NCBI GenBank assembly: GCA_011048515.1
Contig: DSDW01000137.1
Location: forward strand, 1-45,774
Length of the DNA stretch: 45,774 bases
DNA from: Campylobacterota bacterium
GTDB taxonomy: Bacteria > Campylobacterota > Campylobacteria > Campylobacterales > Sulfurovaceae
Reading direction: 5' to 3'
Part shown: positions 1 through 8,945 of the stretch, in pieces
How the letters are laid out: each line of letters begins with the position of its first letter
Position numbering within the stretch: the stretch's first letter is position 1
Made by a program: the position numbers and the translations under genes
The notes under the pieces: generated by a model
What the model was told of the DNA's origin: nothing
Database searches by the model: none
The model's input: the letters and a program-made list of their open reading frames with translations, nothing else

Positions 1-537
1 CTCGTCGAGGCATTTCAGTCTTTGCCTTCTATCGGTAAAAAAACAGCCATCCGTCTCGCGTATCATGCAGTGATGGAGGATGGATTCGGTGCAATGAAGC
101 TGGCACATGCGCTGGAGACCGGGGTCAATACGATCCAAAAATGCCGCAAGTGTCATAATATGAGTGAAGATGAACTGTGTGCGATCTGCTCTGATCCCTA
201 CCGTGACAGCACCAAGCTCTGTATCGTGCAGTCGGCGAAAGATGTTTTGACGATCGAAGAGAGCGGACAGTTCAACGGTGTATATTACGTGGTTTCGGAG
301 ATCAGTGATATGGATGAGGCACATCTTTTTTACGCGGTGGAAGGAGTCGAGGAGATCATCTTTGCTTTTCCTCCGAGTATTGCAACCGATACGATGATAC
401 TCTATATCGAAGATAAACTTCATGGCAAAGCGATCGAGTTTACCAAAATCGCCCAGGGTGTGCCTACCGGGGTAGAGCTTGAAAATATCGATGTGTTGTC
501 ACTTTCAAGGGCCTTGGAATCAAGAGTGAAGACGTAG
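1..537 (+). CDS. recR: Recombination mediator RecR, 5'-truncated by window start
   Basis: Frame open from base 1 (LVEAFQSLPSIGKKTAIRLAYH...), CRKCHNMSEDELCAIC zinc finger, Toprim-like region; stop at 535-537. Confidence 0.93.
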   Translation, partial: LVEAFQSLPSIGKKTAIRLAYHAVMEDGFGAMKLAHALETGVNTIQKCRKCHNMSEDELCAICSDPYRDSTKLCIVQSAKDVLTIEESGQFNGVYYVVSEISDMDEAHLFYAVEGVEEIIFAFPPSIATDTMILYIEDKLHGKAIEFTKIAQGVPTGVELENIDVLSLSRALESRVKT

Positions 538-538
538 T

Positions 539-1597
539 CTATTCGATCACCGTTTGCACTCTTTCGTTGATGTAGTTTTGTATGAATTCGCGTACTTCCG
601 CATAAACGAAGGAGTCTTTGTACCCCTCGATCTTACCGCCTGCTGCATTGGGATGCCCCCCGCCGTTTCCGATCACGGCAGCCATCTTTGAGACATCCAG
701 TTTGTTGTTGCTTCGAAGCGAGAAGTTTCCTCTGAAGTTGACATCCATATAGAAATCATACTCTTCATTTTCCACCATGCAGGCATTGCCGATGATCGAA
801 GCACTTCCTATGTTGTAGCCCAGGATGCCTTTTGCATTTTTATAGGTGATGGTCAGACGTTGTTTATCGGCAGTAAGCAGGTTGGTAACATAGGCAGATA
901 CAAGATTGTCTTTTGTATCATTTTTCTCTTTGATAAAAAAGCTTTTTTTAATCCGGTGGAGTTGATCATCGAGTTTGATCGGCGCATCCGGTTCATTGAT
1001 CAGCAGAGCAGCTTCCCGGATCATCGACAGTTTGAATTTCCTGTCCTCAGAGGGGAAGAGAATACGGTTGATCTCTTTAGCGCCGGAGATCATCCCCAGC
1101 ATTACTTTTCCATATTCAAAGAGCGGATTCTCGCTGACCCAGATATCGATGGCATTGATCGCCTGCACGATAGGAGCGTGTATGTTTTCACTATCAAATC
1201 CATAATGCTGCTGAAGCCAGCGGTAGGTGATCAGCGTTGCGCACCTGTTTGTATCAAGCAGATACCACGCAAAACGCTCTGCCGCACCTGCCCCCGTAGC
1301 ATGATGGTCAAGAAGCTGAAGTTTCGCCCCGATGCGTATCGCCTCTTTTTCGATCCAGTTCCCCTCTTTTGTCGTAAGATTCAGGTCGGTAATAAGGATC
1401 ACCCGTTCGATCTCCTCTCCCTGGAGGAACTTGTCCTGTTCGATCTTTTTGACGATCTCTTCGAGGCGGGCAGTGACCTCCGGGCCGTAGTTGGCATTGA
1501 AACAGTCGATTTTTTTAAAACACTGTTCTGTAAGGTATTGACAGCCGTAACCGTCAAGGTCGATATGTGAGAGGTGATAGATATGCTGCTGCATCAT
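539..1597 (-). CDS. DHH/DHHA1 superfamily phosphoesterase
   Basis: Motifs HIDLDGYG, LLDHHATG and C-terminal GNGGGHPNAAGG in a 352-aa ORF. Confidence 0.85.
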   Translation of the reverse strand: MMQQHIYHLSHIDLDGYGCQYLTEQCFKKIDCFNANYGPEVTARLEEIVKKIEQDKFLQGEEIERVILITDLNLTTKEGNWIEKEAIRIGAKLQLLDHHATGAGAAERFAWYLLDTNRCATLITYRWLQQHYGFDSENIHAPIVQAINAIDIWVSENPLFEYGKVMLGMISGAKEINRILFPSEDRKFKLSMIREAALLINEPDAPIKLDDQLHRIKKSFFIKEKNDTKDNLVSAYVTNLLTADKQRLTITYKNAKGILGYNIGSASIIGNACMVENEEYDFYMDVNFRGNFSLRSNNKLDVSKMAAVIGNGGGHPNAAGGKIEGYKDSFVYAEVREFIQNYINERVQTVIE

Positions 1598-1995
1598 CAG
1601 ATGATATCCCCAAGCATTAAACCTTCAAGAAAGTCATCTACTTTGCGCTGAAAGGTTGACAAAAATGGCGAAATCGTACAGGTGCCTATACTTCCGTTGG
1701 GGCAGGTTGCCGCATACTGTGTACAGTCAAACACTGCCGGTGCTTTGCCTTCTGCTGCAATGATGATCTCCCGTACAGAAATTTCATTCACATCTCTCAT
1801 CAGGATAAAACCGCCCTGTGCTCCCTTTTTGGACTCAAGAATCTCAGCTCTGGCCAGATTTTGCAGGATTTTCGCAAGAAAGCTTTTGGGGATACAGAGT
1901 TCATTGGCAAGCTGTTCTGCGCCGATAGGTTTTTCGGACCGCCTGATCGTATCCAGGGAGAGCAGCGCATACTCTGTTGCTCGTGTTAATAACAT
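1597..1995 (-). CDS. Rrf2 family transcriptional regulator
   Basis: N-terminal wHTH (MLLTRATEYALLSLDTI...AKILQNLARAEILESKKGAQGGF) and cysteine cluster C..C..C typical of Fe-S Rrf2 proteins. Confidence 0.88.
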   Translation of the reverse strand: MLLTRATEYALLSLDTIRRSEKPIGAEQLANELCIPKSFLAKILQNLARAEILESKKGAQGGFILMRDVNEISVREIIIAAEGKAPAVFDCTQYAATCPNGSIGTCTISPFLSTFQRKVDDFLEGLMLGDII

Positions 1996-2093
1996 AAAAC
2001 TAAACCTTTTTAATATAATTAGGAGTATATTACTCTATTATAGATTAGAAAAACGAATCATTTTATATTCTTTGATCTGTCTGTCTCTCTTCT

Positions 2094-2146
2094 AAGTGCA
2101 AAATAAGCTTGAGATGCTATTATTGCACTTCCAAAATATTATTTTG
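2094..2146 (+). promoter_or_regulatory. rpsO leader hairpins
   Basis: AAGTGCAA(AATA)...(TATT)ATTGCACTT stem (2094-2130) followed by CAAAAT-ATT-ATTTTG (2132-2146) just upstream of the rpsO SD. Confidence 0.5.
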
Positions 2147-2178
2147 AGAAGAATCAAATACCAATCAGGAGGTCAATT

Positions 2179-2448
2179 ATGGCTTTGGATCAGGCGAAAA
2201 AAGCAGAGATTATTGCAAAATACGCTAGAAGTGAAAACGATACGGGTTCAACAGAAGTACAGGTTGCCATTCTTACAGAGAGAATCAACTACCTGACTGA
2301 ACACCTTAAAACAAATAAAAAAGATCACTCTTCAAGACTTGGTCTACTCAAACTTGTAGGACAGAGAAGAAGACTTATGAGATATCTTAAGAACACAGAT
2401 CTTTCCAGATGGACAGCAATTAAAACTGATCTTGGAATCAGAAACTAA
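2179..2448 (+). CDS. rpsO: 30S ribosomal protein S15
   Basis: [36 protein letters not shown]...[25 protein letters not shown] upstream. Confidence 0.97.
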   Translation: MALDQAKKAEIIAKYARSENDTGSTEVQVAILTERINYLTEHLKTNKKDHSSRLGLLKLVGQRRRLMRYLKNTDLSRWTAIKTDLGIRN

Positions 2449-2470
2449 TTCTTTCTTTCAAAACCTTAAG

Positions 2471-2488
2471 CCATCCCATTCGGGATGG
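2471..2488 (+). terminator. Probable terminator after rpsO
   Basis: CCATCCC-ATTC-GGGATGG hairpin followed by TTTACCCC; T tract weak. Confidence 0.5.
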
Positions 2489-2630
2489 TTTACCCCATAT
2501 TACTTTTTATTTACCTCTTATTTACTATTTATTATTACTTATATATTATACTCATTGTTTGGCTCTATTCTTTCACTGCAAAGTACATATTTGTCGTTAT
2601 TTTATCGGACGGGGATAGCTCTGTTTTGTA

Positions 2631-2687
2631 GTTGAGTCTATTTGACTCACATTATACTTGACAAAATATGACTCAATGTTGTATAAT
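2631..2687 (+). promoter_or_regulatory. grpE-dnaK promoter with two HAIR-like (HspR) operator sites
   Basis: TTGACA (2658-2663)/18 nt/TATAAT (2682-2687); GTTGAGT-N7-ACTCAC (2631-2650) and CTTGACA-N7-ACTCAAT (2657-2677) resemble CTTGAGT-N7-ACTCAAG. Confidence 0.65.
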
Positions 2688-2746
2688 ATTTTCAAGCATC
2701 GAATAAATGATGTATTAATGAATGAAAAAAAAACAGGAGGTTGTCT

Positions 2747-3304
2747 ATGGCTCAAGAAGAGAAAGAGACTCTTGAAGATCAGCAGACAGAAGAGACGGTC
2801 AAATCTGAAACTTCGGCTGCAGAAGAAAGTGAAGAGGGATCGGTTGATCCTTTGGAAGCTGCCCAGGCTGAGGCTGAAGAGTGGAAAGACAAGTATCTTC
2901 GTGCACACGCTGACTTTGAGAACTCCAAAAAGCGTTTGGAGAAAGATAAGAACAATGCCGTATCCTATGCTAACGAGAGTTTTGCAAAAGATATCCTTTC
3001 AGTAATGGATTCATTTGAAAATGCTCTTGCTGCGATGAACAGCAATAATGAGAATGATTCTGAAGCATATACGCAGATGATAGAAGGTGTGAATCTCACT
3101 TATGAGCAACTCAAAAAGATCTTGGAAAAGAACAATATCAAAGAGATAGCTTGTGATGGTGAGTTTGATCCCGAAGTCCATCAGGCGATCATGCAGGTAG
3201 AGAGTGATCAGCACGAATCCGGTCAGATCGTACAGGTGATGCAAAAAGGCTATACGATCAAAGAGAGAGTGCTTAGACCGGCTATGGTGAGCACAGCTAA
3301 ATAG
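2747..3304 (+). CDS. grpE: GrpE nucleotide exchange factor
   Basis: GrpE family sequence (LRAHADFENSKKRLEKDK...SVMDSFENAL); ATG at 2747 preceded by AGGAGG rather than upstream TTG. Confidence 0.94.
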   Translation: MAQEEKETLEDQQTEETVKSETSAAEESEEGSVDPLEAAQAEAEEWKDKYLRAHADFENSKKRLEKDKNNAVSYANESFAKDILSVMDSFENALAAMNSNNENDSEAYTQMIEGVNLTYEQLKKILEKNNIKEIACDGEFDPEVHQAIMQVESDQHESGQIVQVMQKGYTIKERVLRPAMVSTAK

Positions 3305-3340
3305 ACAGCAGGTAAGAAGTAGTAAGTAGGAGTTGAGGTT

Positions 3341-3451
3341 AGCTTTTCTAAGAAAAGCTTGAACTCATAGTAGTTTTGGCAATGCCAAAGAATGTGACTA
3401 GTCACGTAAGAGCCGTCTGCTGAAGACAGCGCGTGAAACGGAACTTGGTTC
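3341..3451 (+). other. Hairpin cluster in grpE-dnaK intergenic spacer
   Basis: AGCTTTTCT-A-AGAAAAGCT (3341-3359), TTTGGC-AAT-GCCAAA (3375-3389), GTGACTAGTCAC (3394-3405), weaker stems to about 3451. Confidence 0.6.
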
Positions 3452-3482
3452 TGGTTAAAATCAGCATAGAAAGGAAGAGAAA

Positions 3483-5357
3483 ATGGGTAAAGTATTAGGA
3501 ATTGACTTGGGTACAACCAACTCTGCAATGGCAGTGTATGAAAATGGCGAAGCAAAAATCATCGCAAACAAAGAGGGTAAAAATACTACACCTTCTATCG
3601 TAGCATTTACTGATAAAGGTGAAGTTCTTGTCGGTGAGTCTGCAAAAAGACAGGCGGTGACAAACCCGGAGAAAACGATCTATTCGATCAAGAGAATCAT
3701 GGGTCTGATGATGAGCGAAGAGAAGGCAAAAGAGGCGCAAAGCAAACTTCCTTATCATATTATTGATAGAAACGGTGCATGTGCGATCGAGGTAGCAGGT
3801 AAGACTTATACGCCTCAGGAGATCTCTGCAAAAGTCTTGATGAAAATGAAAGAGGATGCGGAAAGCTACCTCGGTGAGACTGTAACCGATGCGGTGATTA
3901 CGGTACCTGCGTACTTCAACGATGCCCAAAGAAAAGCGACAAAAGAGGCCGGTACGATCGCAGGACTTAACGTACTTCGTATCATCAACGAGCCGACAGC
4001 AGCAGCGCTTGCTTATGGTTTGGACAAGAAAAATGCCGAGCAGATCGTAGTCTATGACCTTGGCGGCGGTACGTTCGACGTAACGGCGCTTGAAACAGGT
4101 GACGGTGTTGTTGAAGTACTTGCAACAGGCGGGGACGCGTTCCTTGGTGGTGACGATTTTGATAACAGGATCATTGACTATGTAGCAAATGAGTTCAAAA
4201 ATGATACAGGTATCGATATCAAGTCTGATGTAATGGCACTTCAAAGGGTAAAAGATGCAGCTGAGACTGCAAAAAAAGAGCTTTCGTCTTCAACTGAGAC
4301 CGAGATCAACCTTCCGTTCATTACTGCGGATGCGACAGGCCCGAAACACCTGGTCACAAAGATCACAAGAGCGAAATTTGAGTCACTGATCTCTGATCTT
4401 GTGACAAGTACGATCAAGACAGTTGAAGGTGTACTGAAAGATGCAGGTCTTGGTAAATCAGACATCAATGAGATCGTAATGGTCGGTGGTTCAACAAGAG
4501 TGCCTCTTGTACAAGAGGAGATGAAGAAGTTCTTCGGTAAAGACCTTAACAAATCAGTGAACCCGGATGAGGTAGTTGCGATCGGTGCAGCGATCCAGGG
4601 TGGGGTACTTGCAGGTGATGTAAAAGATGTACTTCTTCTTGATGTTACACCGCTTAGCCTTGGTATCGAGACACTTGGCGGGGTAACGACGAAAGTCATC
4701 GAAAAAGGTACAACTATCCCGGCGAAGAAATCTCAGGTATTCTCTACGGCTGAAGATAACCAGCCGGCAGTAAGTATCCACGTACTTCAAGGTGAACGTG
4801 AGTTTGCCAAAGACAATAAGTCTCTTGGTATGTTCGAACTTAGAGATATCCCGGCAGCACCGAGAGGTGTACCTCAGATCGAGGTAACGTTCGATATCGA
4901 TGCGAACGGTATCCTGACTGTAACGGCATCTGATAAAGGTACCGGTAAGTCACAGGATATCAAGATCACAGGTTCGTCAGGTCTCAGTGATGAAGAGATC
5001 GAAAAAATGGTTCAGGATGCCGAAGCGCACAAAGCTGAAGATGAGAAGAGAAAAGCTGTGGTTGAAATGAGAAACCAGGCAGATGCACTGGTACACCAGA
5101 CGAAGAAGTCACTGGCTGACCTTGGTGAGAACTTCGATGCATCCGAAAAAGCGAATATCGAAACTGCGATCGCAGAGCTTGAAGCAGTCCTTAAAGATGA
5201 CAATGCGACAAAAGAGCAGATCGAAGAGAAAGTCAAAGCATTGACCGAAAAGAGCCACAAGCCTGCTGAAGCAATGTATGCAAAAGAGCAGGGTGGAGCA
5301 GCTGAAGGTGCAAAAAAAGCTGACGATGACGACGTCATCGATGCTGAAGTAGAGTAA
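3483..5357 (+). CDS. dnaK: Molecular chaperone DnaK
   Basis: [40 protein letters not shown]...; full-length 624 aa. Confidence 0.98.
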   Translation: MGKVLGIDLGTTNSAMAVYENGEAKIIANKEGKNTTPSIVAFTDKGEVLVGESAKRQAVTNPEKTIYSIKRIMGLMMSEEKAKEAQSKLPYHIIDRNGACAIEVAGKTYTPQEISAKVLMKMKEDAESYLGETVTDAVITVPAYFNDAQRKATKEAGTIAGLNVLRIINEPTAAALAYGLDKKNAEQIVVYDLGGGTFDVTALETGDGVVEVLATGGDAFLGGDDFDNRIIDYVANEFKNDTGIDIKSDVMALQRVKDAAETAKKELSSSTETEINLPFITADATGPKHLVTKITRAKFESLISDLVTSTIKTVEGVLKDAGLGKSDINEIVMVGGSTRVPLVQEEMKKFFGKDLNKSVNPDEVVAIGAAIQGGVLAGDVKDVLLLDVTPLSLGIETLGGVTTKVIEKGTTIPAKKSQVFSTAEDNQPAVSIHVLQGEREFAKDNKSLGMFELRDIPAAPRGVPQIEVTFDIDANGILTVTASDKGTGKSQDIKITGSSGLSDEEIEKMVQDAEAHKAEDEKRKAVVEMRNQADALVHQTKKSLADLGENFDASEKANIETAIAELEAVLKDDNATKEQIEEKVKALTEKSHKPAEAMYAKEQGGAAEGAKKADDDDVIDAEVE

Positions 5358-5386
5358 TCCTTCGAAAAACTTCATCCACTTTCATG

Positions 5387-5406
5387 ACCTCCACGATCGT
5401 GGAGGT
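5387..5406. terminator. Probable terminator hairpin downstream of dnaK
   Basis: Perfect 20-nt palindrome ACCTCCACGATCGTGGAGGT shortly after the dnaK stop; poor T tract. Confidence 0.5.
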
Positions 5407-5558
5407 TGCTCCTCCTTTATCTCGGCATTCATTTATGTTCCATTTGTATTACGATTAGGATGATCCTTGCCAGAAAAATTCATTGATCCGGAGAAAGGCT
5501 ATTTTTATATCGACTATTTTGATATAATAGCTCAAGATAGTTCTTGAAGGATAGTTTT

Positions 5559-5858
5559 ATGGAGACAAAAAAATGTACAACGCTTGAAGAGGCAAGAGAC
5601 GCGATCGATCAGCTTGATGAAGAGATCGTAAAACTGATTGCTCAGCGTAATAATTATATCAGGCAGATCGCCCACTTTAAAACATCGATCGATGAGATCA
5701 AAGCCGAGGAGAGGATCAATGATGTGATCTCCAGGGTACGGGCGCAGGCCATTGAACTCGATCTTTCACCCAACCTGATCACGGATCTCTATGTCCGTAT
5801 GATCGATGGCATGGTGGAGAGCGAGATCTCTGAGTTCAGAAATGCCAAAGGGGCATAG
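5559..5858 (+). CDS. Chorismate mutase (AroQ-type) domain protein
   Basis: LEEARDAIDQLDEEIVKLIAQRNNYIRQIAHFK...; single-domain, about 99 aa. Confidence 0.85.
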   Translation: METKKCTTLEEARDAIDQLDEEIVKLIAQRNNYIRQIAHFKTSIDEIKAEERINDVISRVRAQAIELDLSPNLITDLYVRMIDGMVESEISEFRNAKGA

Positions 5859-6089
5859 AGGCCATTTCTCTTTTCATTTTTGCATTTTACGTGAGAATGT
5901 ATAGTTTGTGGGATTTTCCCACTCTGCTTATCTAAAACCCTATTCCGAATATACGTTTTTTCAAAGGGGTTGGAGCAAAAAACAAGAAAAAAACCCACAC
6001 TCCTACATATATTTGACTTTATATTAGTATTTATATAAAATAAAAATAGTTTTCTTTTATGAAATAAAATAATAAAAAAGGAATATATT

Positions 6090-6380
6090 ATGTCAAAAAC
6101 AACAATTCCCATTAAAACAATTAAACTTCCACAAAGCAATGAGGGAAGGATTACGGTAGTGAATATTACTGAACCATACGGAGAATTCAGTACCACTGTC
6201 ACTAGCATCGGTGTGTCACTTGAGGATAAGGATCCAGATTGGACGGTTCATATTCCTGTGAGTAAAATTGATGAACTGATTGCCGCTTTGCAAGAAGCAA
6301 AAAAAGTACATCAAGAGAGTGATACCGGATATCATCCTCATGATGAATTGGCAGCTGATACTGGTGGGGGTGGTGCGTAA
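6090..6380 (+). CDS. Small conserved-looking protein, paralogue of 35809-36039
   Basis: Shares I.V....EPYGE.S..V.SIG.SL....PDW.VH.P...ID..IAALQ.AK with the ORF at 35809-36039. Confidence 0.75.
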   Translation: MSKTTIPIKTIKLPQSNEGRITVVNITEPYGEFSTTVTSIGVSLEDKDPDWTVHIPVSKIDELIAALQEAKKVHQESDTGYHPHDELAADTGGGGA

Positions 6381-6509
6381 TACTACGCCTTTCCAGCTCC
6401 ACCGGTAGATCGCATCTCTGTTTGTTAAGCACAGATGAATGAGAAAAAAAAGGGGGATTTTAGTGTATTTATATATTATCACTCTTATGAGAGGGGATAA
6501 GAGAATACG

Positions 6510-6677
6510 TTAATTCTCTTCATCCTCATCATCCGTAACAGCATCGGCAGTAGCACCTGCCACATCAATTGTGGTGGTAACGACCGCTCCTGCAACATAG
6601 ATGGGGGCAGTGACTACCTGTGTGCATCCGGACAAAAACAATAAAACGATTCCTGTGATGAGTGCTATCTTTTTCAT
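6510..6677 (-). CDS. Small predicted lipoprotein
   Basis: MKKIALITGIVLLFLSGC lipobox; acidic C-terminus DDEDEEN. Confidence 0.65.
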   Translation of the reverse strand: MKKIALITGIVLLFLSGCTQVVTAPIYVAGAVVTTTIDVAGATADAVTDDEDEEN

Positions 6678-6761
6678 GGCGACATTATAGCCAAAAAAAC
6701 TTGTCTGCCTGATTGTAGATTTGCTATGGTACAATAAATGATTCCAACGCTAAGAGGTGCC

Positions 6762-7418
6762 ATGAAAATACTGTTGCTTGAAGATGATGTCATACTCCAG
6801 GAGATCATAGAGGAGTTTCTGGTTGAAAAAGGGTATGAAGTGGAGAGTTTTTTTGACGGGGGGAGAGCGCTTGATGCCATAAGCGCAGGTTCATATGACC
6901 TGCTGCTGCTTGATGTCAATGTGCCGAACATTGACGGATTTGAGATACTTACCTACCTGAGAGACATAGGAAATACCACTCCCGCAGTTTACATCACCTC
7001 TCTTGCCGGTATCGATGCCTTAAAAAAAGGTTTTGAATTGGGGGCAGATGATTATCTTCGCAAACCGTTCGAACTGGAGGAGCTGAATGCCCGTATCGAA
7101 CATATCATGAAACTCTATCGGCTGCATGAAGAGATAGAGTTCGACGGGATAAAGTTTGTCCCGAAAGCACACCATATTATCATCGGTGATACTGTTATGG
7201 AGATGAGGCAGAAAGAGGCACAGGTTCTCGAGTATTTTATTAAAAACAGCGGAAAGATCATCTCCTGTGACGAGATCATCGAGAATGTGTGGGACGAAGA
7301 GCATGTTCCTACCCATGCAACGATACGCACCTATATCAAAAACCTTCGTAAGCTATTGACCGGTAAAGAGTATTTTGAGAATATCAAAGGAGAAGGTTAT
7401 CGTTTTAACATCGTATGA
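6762..7418 (+). CDS. OmpR-family response regulator
   Basis: MKILLLEDDVILQEIIEEFL...DLLLLDVNVP...DDYLRKPFELEEL plus winged-helix C-terminus. Confidence 0.93.
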   Translation: MKILLLEDDVILQEIIEEFLVEKGYEVESFFDGGRALDAISAGSYDLLLLDVNVPNIDGFEILTYLRDIGNTTPAVYITSLAGIDALKKGFELGADDYLRKPFELEELNARIEHIMKLYRLHEEIEFDGIKFVPKAHHIIIGDTVMEMRQKEAQVLEYFIKNSGKIISCDEIIENVWDEEHVPTHATIRTYIKNLRKLLTGKEYFENIKGEGYRFNIV

Positions 7419-8580
7419 GCGCAGCTCACTTGTCCGTTTTTTAGCGCTTTATCTGGGATCGGTATTTATCTTGCTGGCGATTATCGGTTATCTCTTTTTT
7501 GAAAATAACCGCTCTTCGATGATCAGTGCGATGAAGTTTGAGATGATGTATCAAGGGCATATGCTCTCTTCCGATATTACGATGAAGGCGATGACAACAT
7601 CCGAAGAGATGAATGAACCGGATGTGGTCGAGTATCTGAAAAAGCTTGATCTTTGCCGTTTTGATGTAGGATATTATAACAGCGATAGAGAAGCCCTCTA
7701 TACACAAATAGAAAATTTTAAAAAGTTTGACGACTCGTTTTTCATCCAGGATCGCAGCTGTTATACGGTTGTGGAGGATTACAGTGAGCATCTCGGTGTG
7801 CGCTACATCGTATTGAAAGAGAACGAATTGAACAAAACACTGCAGGAACTCCGTATCCGTATTATCTCCTACCTGGTACTCTCCTTTATCCTGATGGGGG
7901 TAGTAGGGTATTTCCTTGGGCGGCTTTTTCTTCAGCCTGTACGTGAACAGATCGAATCGCTTGACCGTTTCATCACGGATACTACGCATGAGCTCAACAC
8001 ACCTATCACTGCGATCCTTATGACGATACAGTCTCTCCGGAATGTTGAGGAGAAAAAACTGGCAAGGCTGAAGGCCAGTGCACAGCGACTGAGCATGATG
8101 TACAGCTCTTTGACCTATAGATTGGAGGGGAAGGAGGAACCGGATGAACTTATCTGTCTCGAAAAAATCATAAAAGAACGTATCGAGCTGATGAAAGAGC
8201 TCATCGAGGCTAAACGGCTGAAAGTGAAGTTGGATACGGAGCCTTACAGGATGAAGATCTCCGGCCGTTCGGCCGAGAGGCTGATCGACAATCTGCTCTC
8301 CAATGCGATCAAATACTCCGATGTTGGTGACAGCATCATGATCTCACTGAAAGAGAGGGTGCTCAAGATCAGGGATACCGGGATCGGTATGCCCCATCAT
8401 GTACAGGCAGATATTTTCAAGCGTTATGAGAGGGCCAATAAGGAGAGAGGGGGGTTTGGTATCGGCTTAAGTATCGTACTGGATATCTGCAAAAGATACG
8501 GAATAAAGATAGATCTTCTTTCCAAAGAAGGTGAAGGCAGTACCTTCATCCTCACCTTCCCCAAGGAAGGAAAGCAGTAG
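7375..8580 (+). CDS. Sensor histidine kinase (start uncertain)
   Basis: Two TM segments, DTTHELNTPITAI H-box, DNLLSNAIKYS N-box, GGFGIGLSIV G-box; ORF overlaps response regulator. Confidence 0.9.
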   Translation: MRISKEKVIVLTSYERSSLVRFLALYLGSVFILLAIIGYLFFENNRSSMISAMKFEMMYQGHMLSSDITMKAMTTSEEMNEPDVVEYLKKLDLCRFDVGYYNSDREALYTQIENFKKFDDSFFIQDRSCYTVVEDYSEHLGVRYIVLKENELNKTLQELRIRIISYLVLSFILMGVVGYFLGRLFLQPVREQIESLDRFITDTTHELNTPITAILMTIQSLRNVEEKKLARLKASAQRLSMMYSSLTYRLEGKEEPDELICLEKIIKERIELMKELIEAKRLKVKLDTEPYRMKISGRSAERLIDNLLSNAIKYSDVGDSIMISLKERVLKIRDTGIGMPHHVQADIFKRYERANKERGGFGIGLSIVLDICKRYGIKIDLLSKEGEGSTFILTFPKEGKQ

Positions 8581-8651
8581 TAGCATTGAAGGGTAAATCC
8601 CTTCCCACTATATAACATATACTCTTGTTTTTAAATGTTACATGAGAGTAT

Positions 8652-8876
8652 TTATTGCTCTCCCGGTTCTTTCTTCTCTTCTTCTTTCTTTGCTTCACAG
8701 CCGCTGTTGATACCTAAAGGTACATAAAGCGGACACCAACCGATCGCTGCTGTTGCAAGAAGAATCACACCGATTATATCAGCGATAATACAGCTGTTCA
8801 TCAGACCCCACCCCAGTAAAACAAGTCCCGCAACGATTCGTATGACCCTATCAGTTTTGCCCATATTGCATTTCAT
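8652..8876 (-). CDS. DUF2892 (YgaP TM-like) membrane protein
   Basis: MKCNMGKTDRVIRIVAGLVLLGWGL...GWCPLYVPLGINS. Confidence 0.85.
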   Translation of the reverse strand: MKCNMGKTDRVIRIVAGLVLLGWGLMNSCIIADIIGVILLATAAIGWCPLYVPLGINSGCEAKKEEEKKEPGEQ

Positions 8877-8945
8877 TTTCGACTCCTTTTATCTATAGGA
8901 GCAGTATAGTATTGCAGTGTGGCATCTGTGTGTAGCCTGTTGTAG

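Noticed and set aside
860-1570. 236-aa plus-strand ORF opposite the DHH phosphoesterase
   Set aside because: Antisense shadow ORF of a well-supported gene; no recognisable domain, typical of the GC/codon bias in this genome.
3495-4244. 249-aa minus-strand ORF within dnaK
   Set aside because: Shadow ORF opposite highly conserved dnaK coding sequence; Cys/Arg-rich nonsense-like translation.
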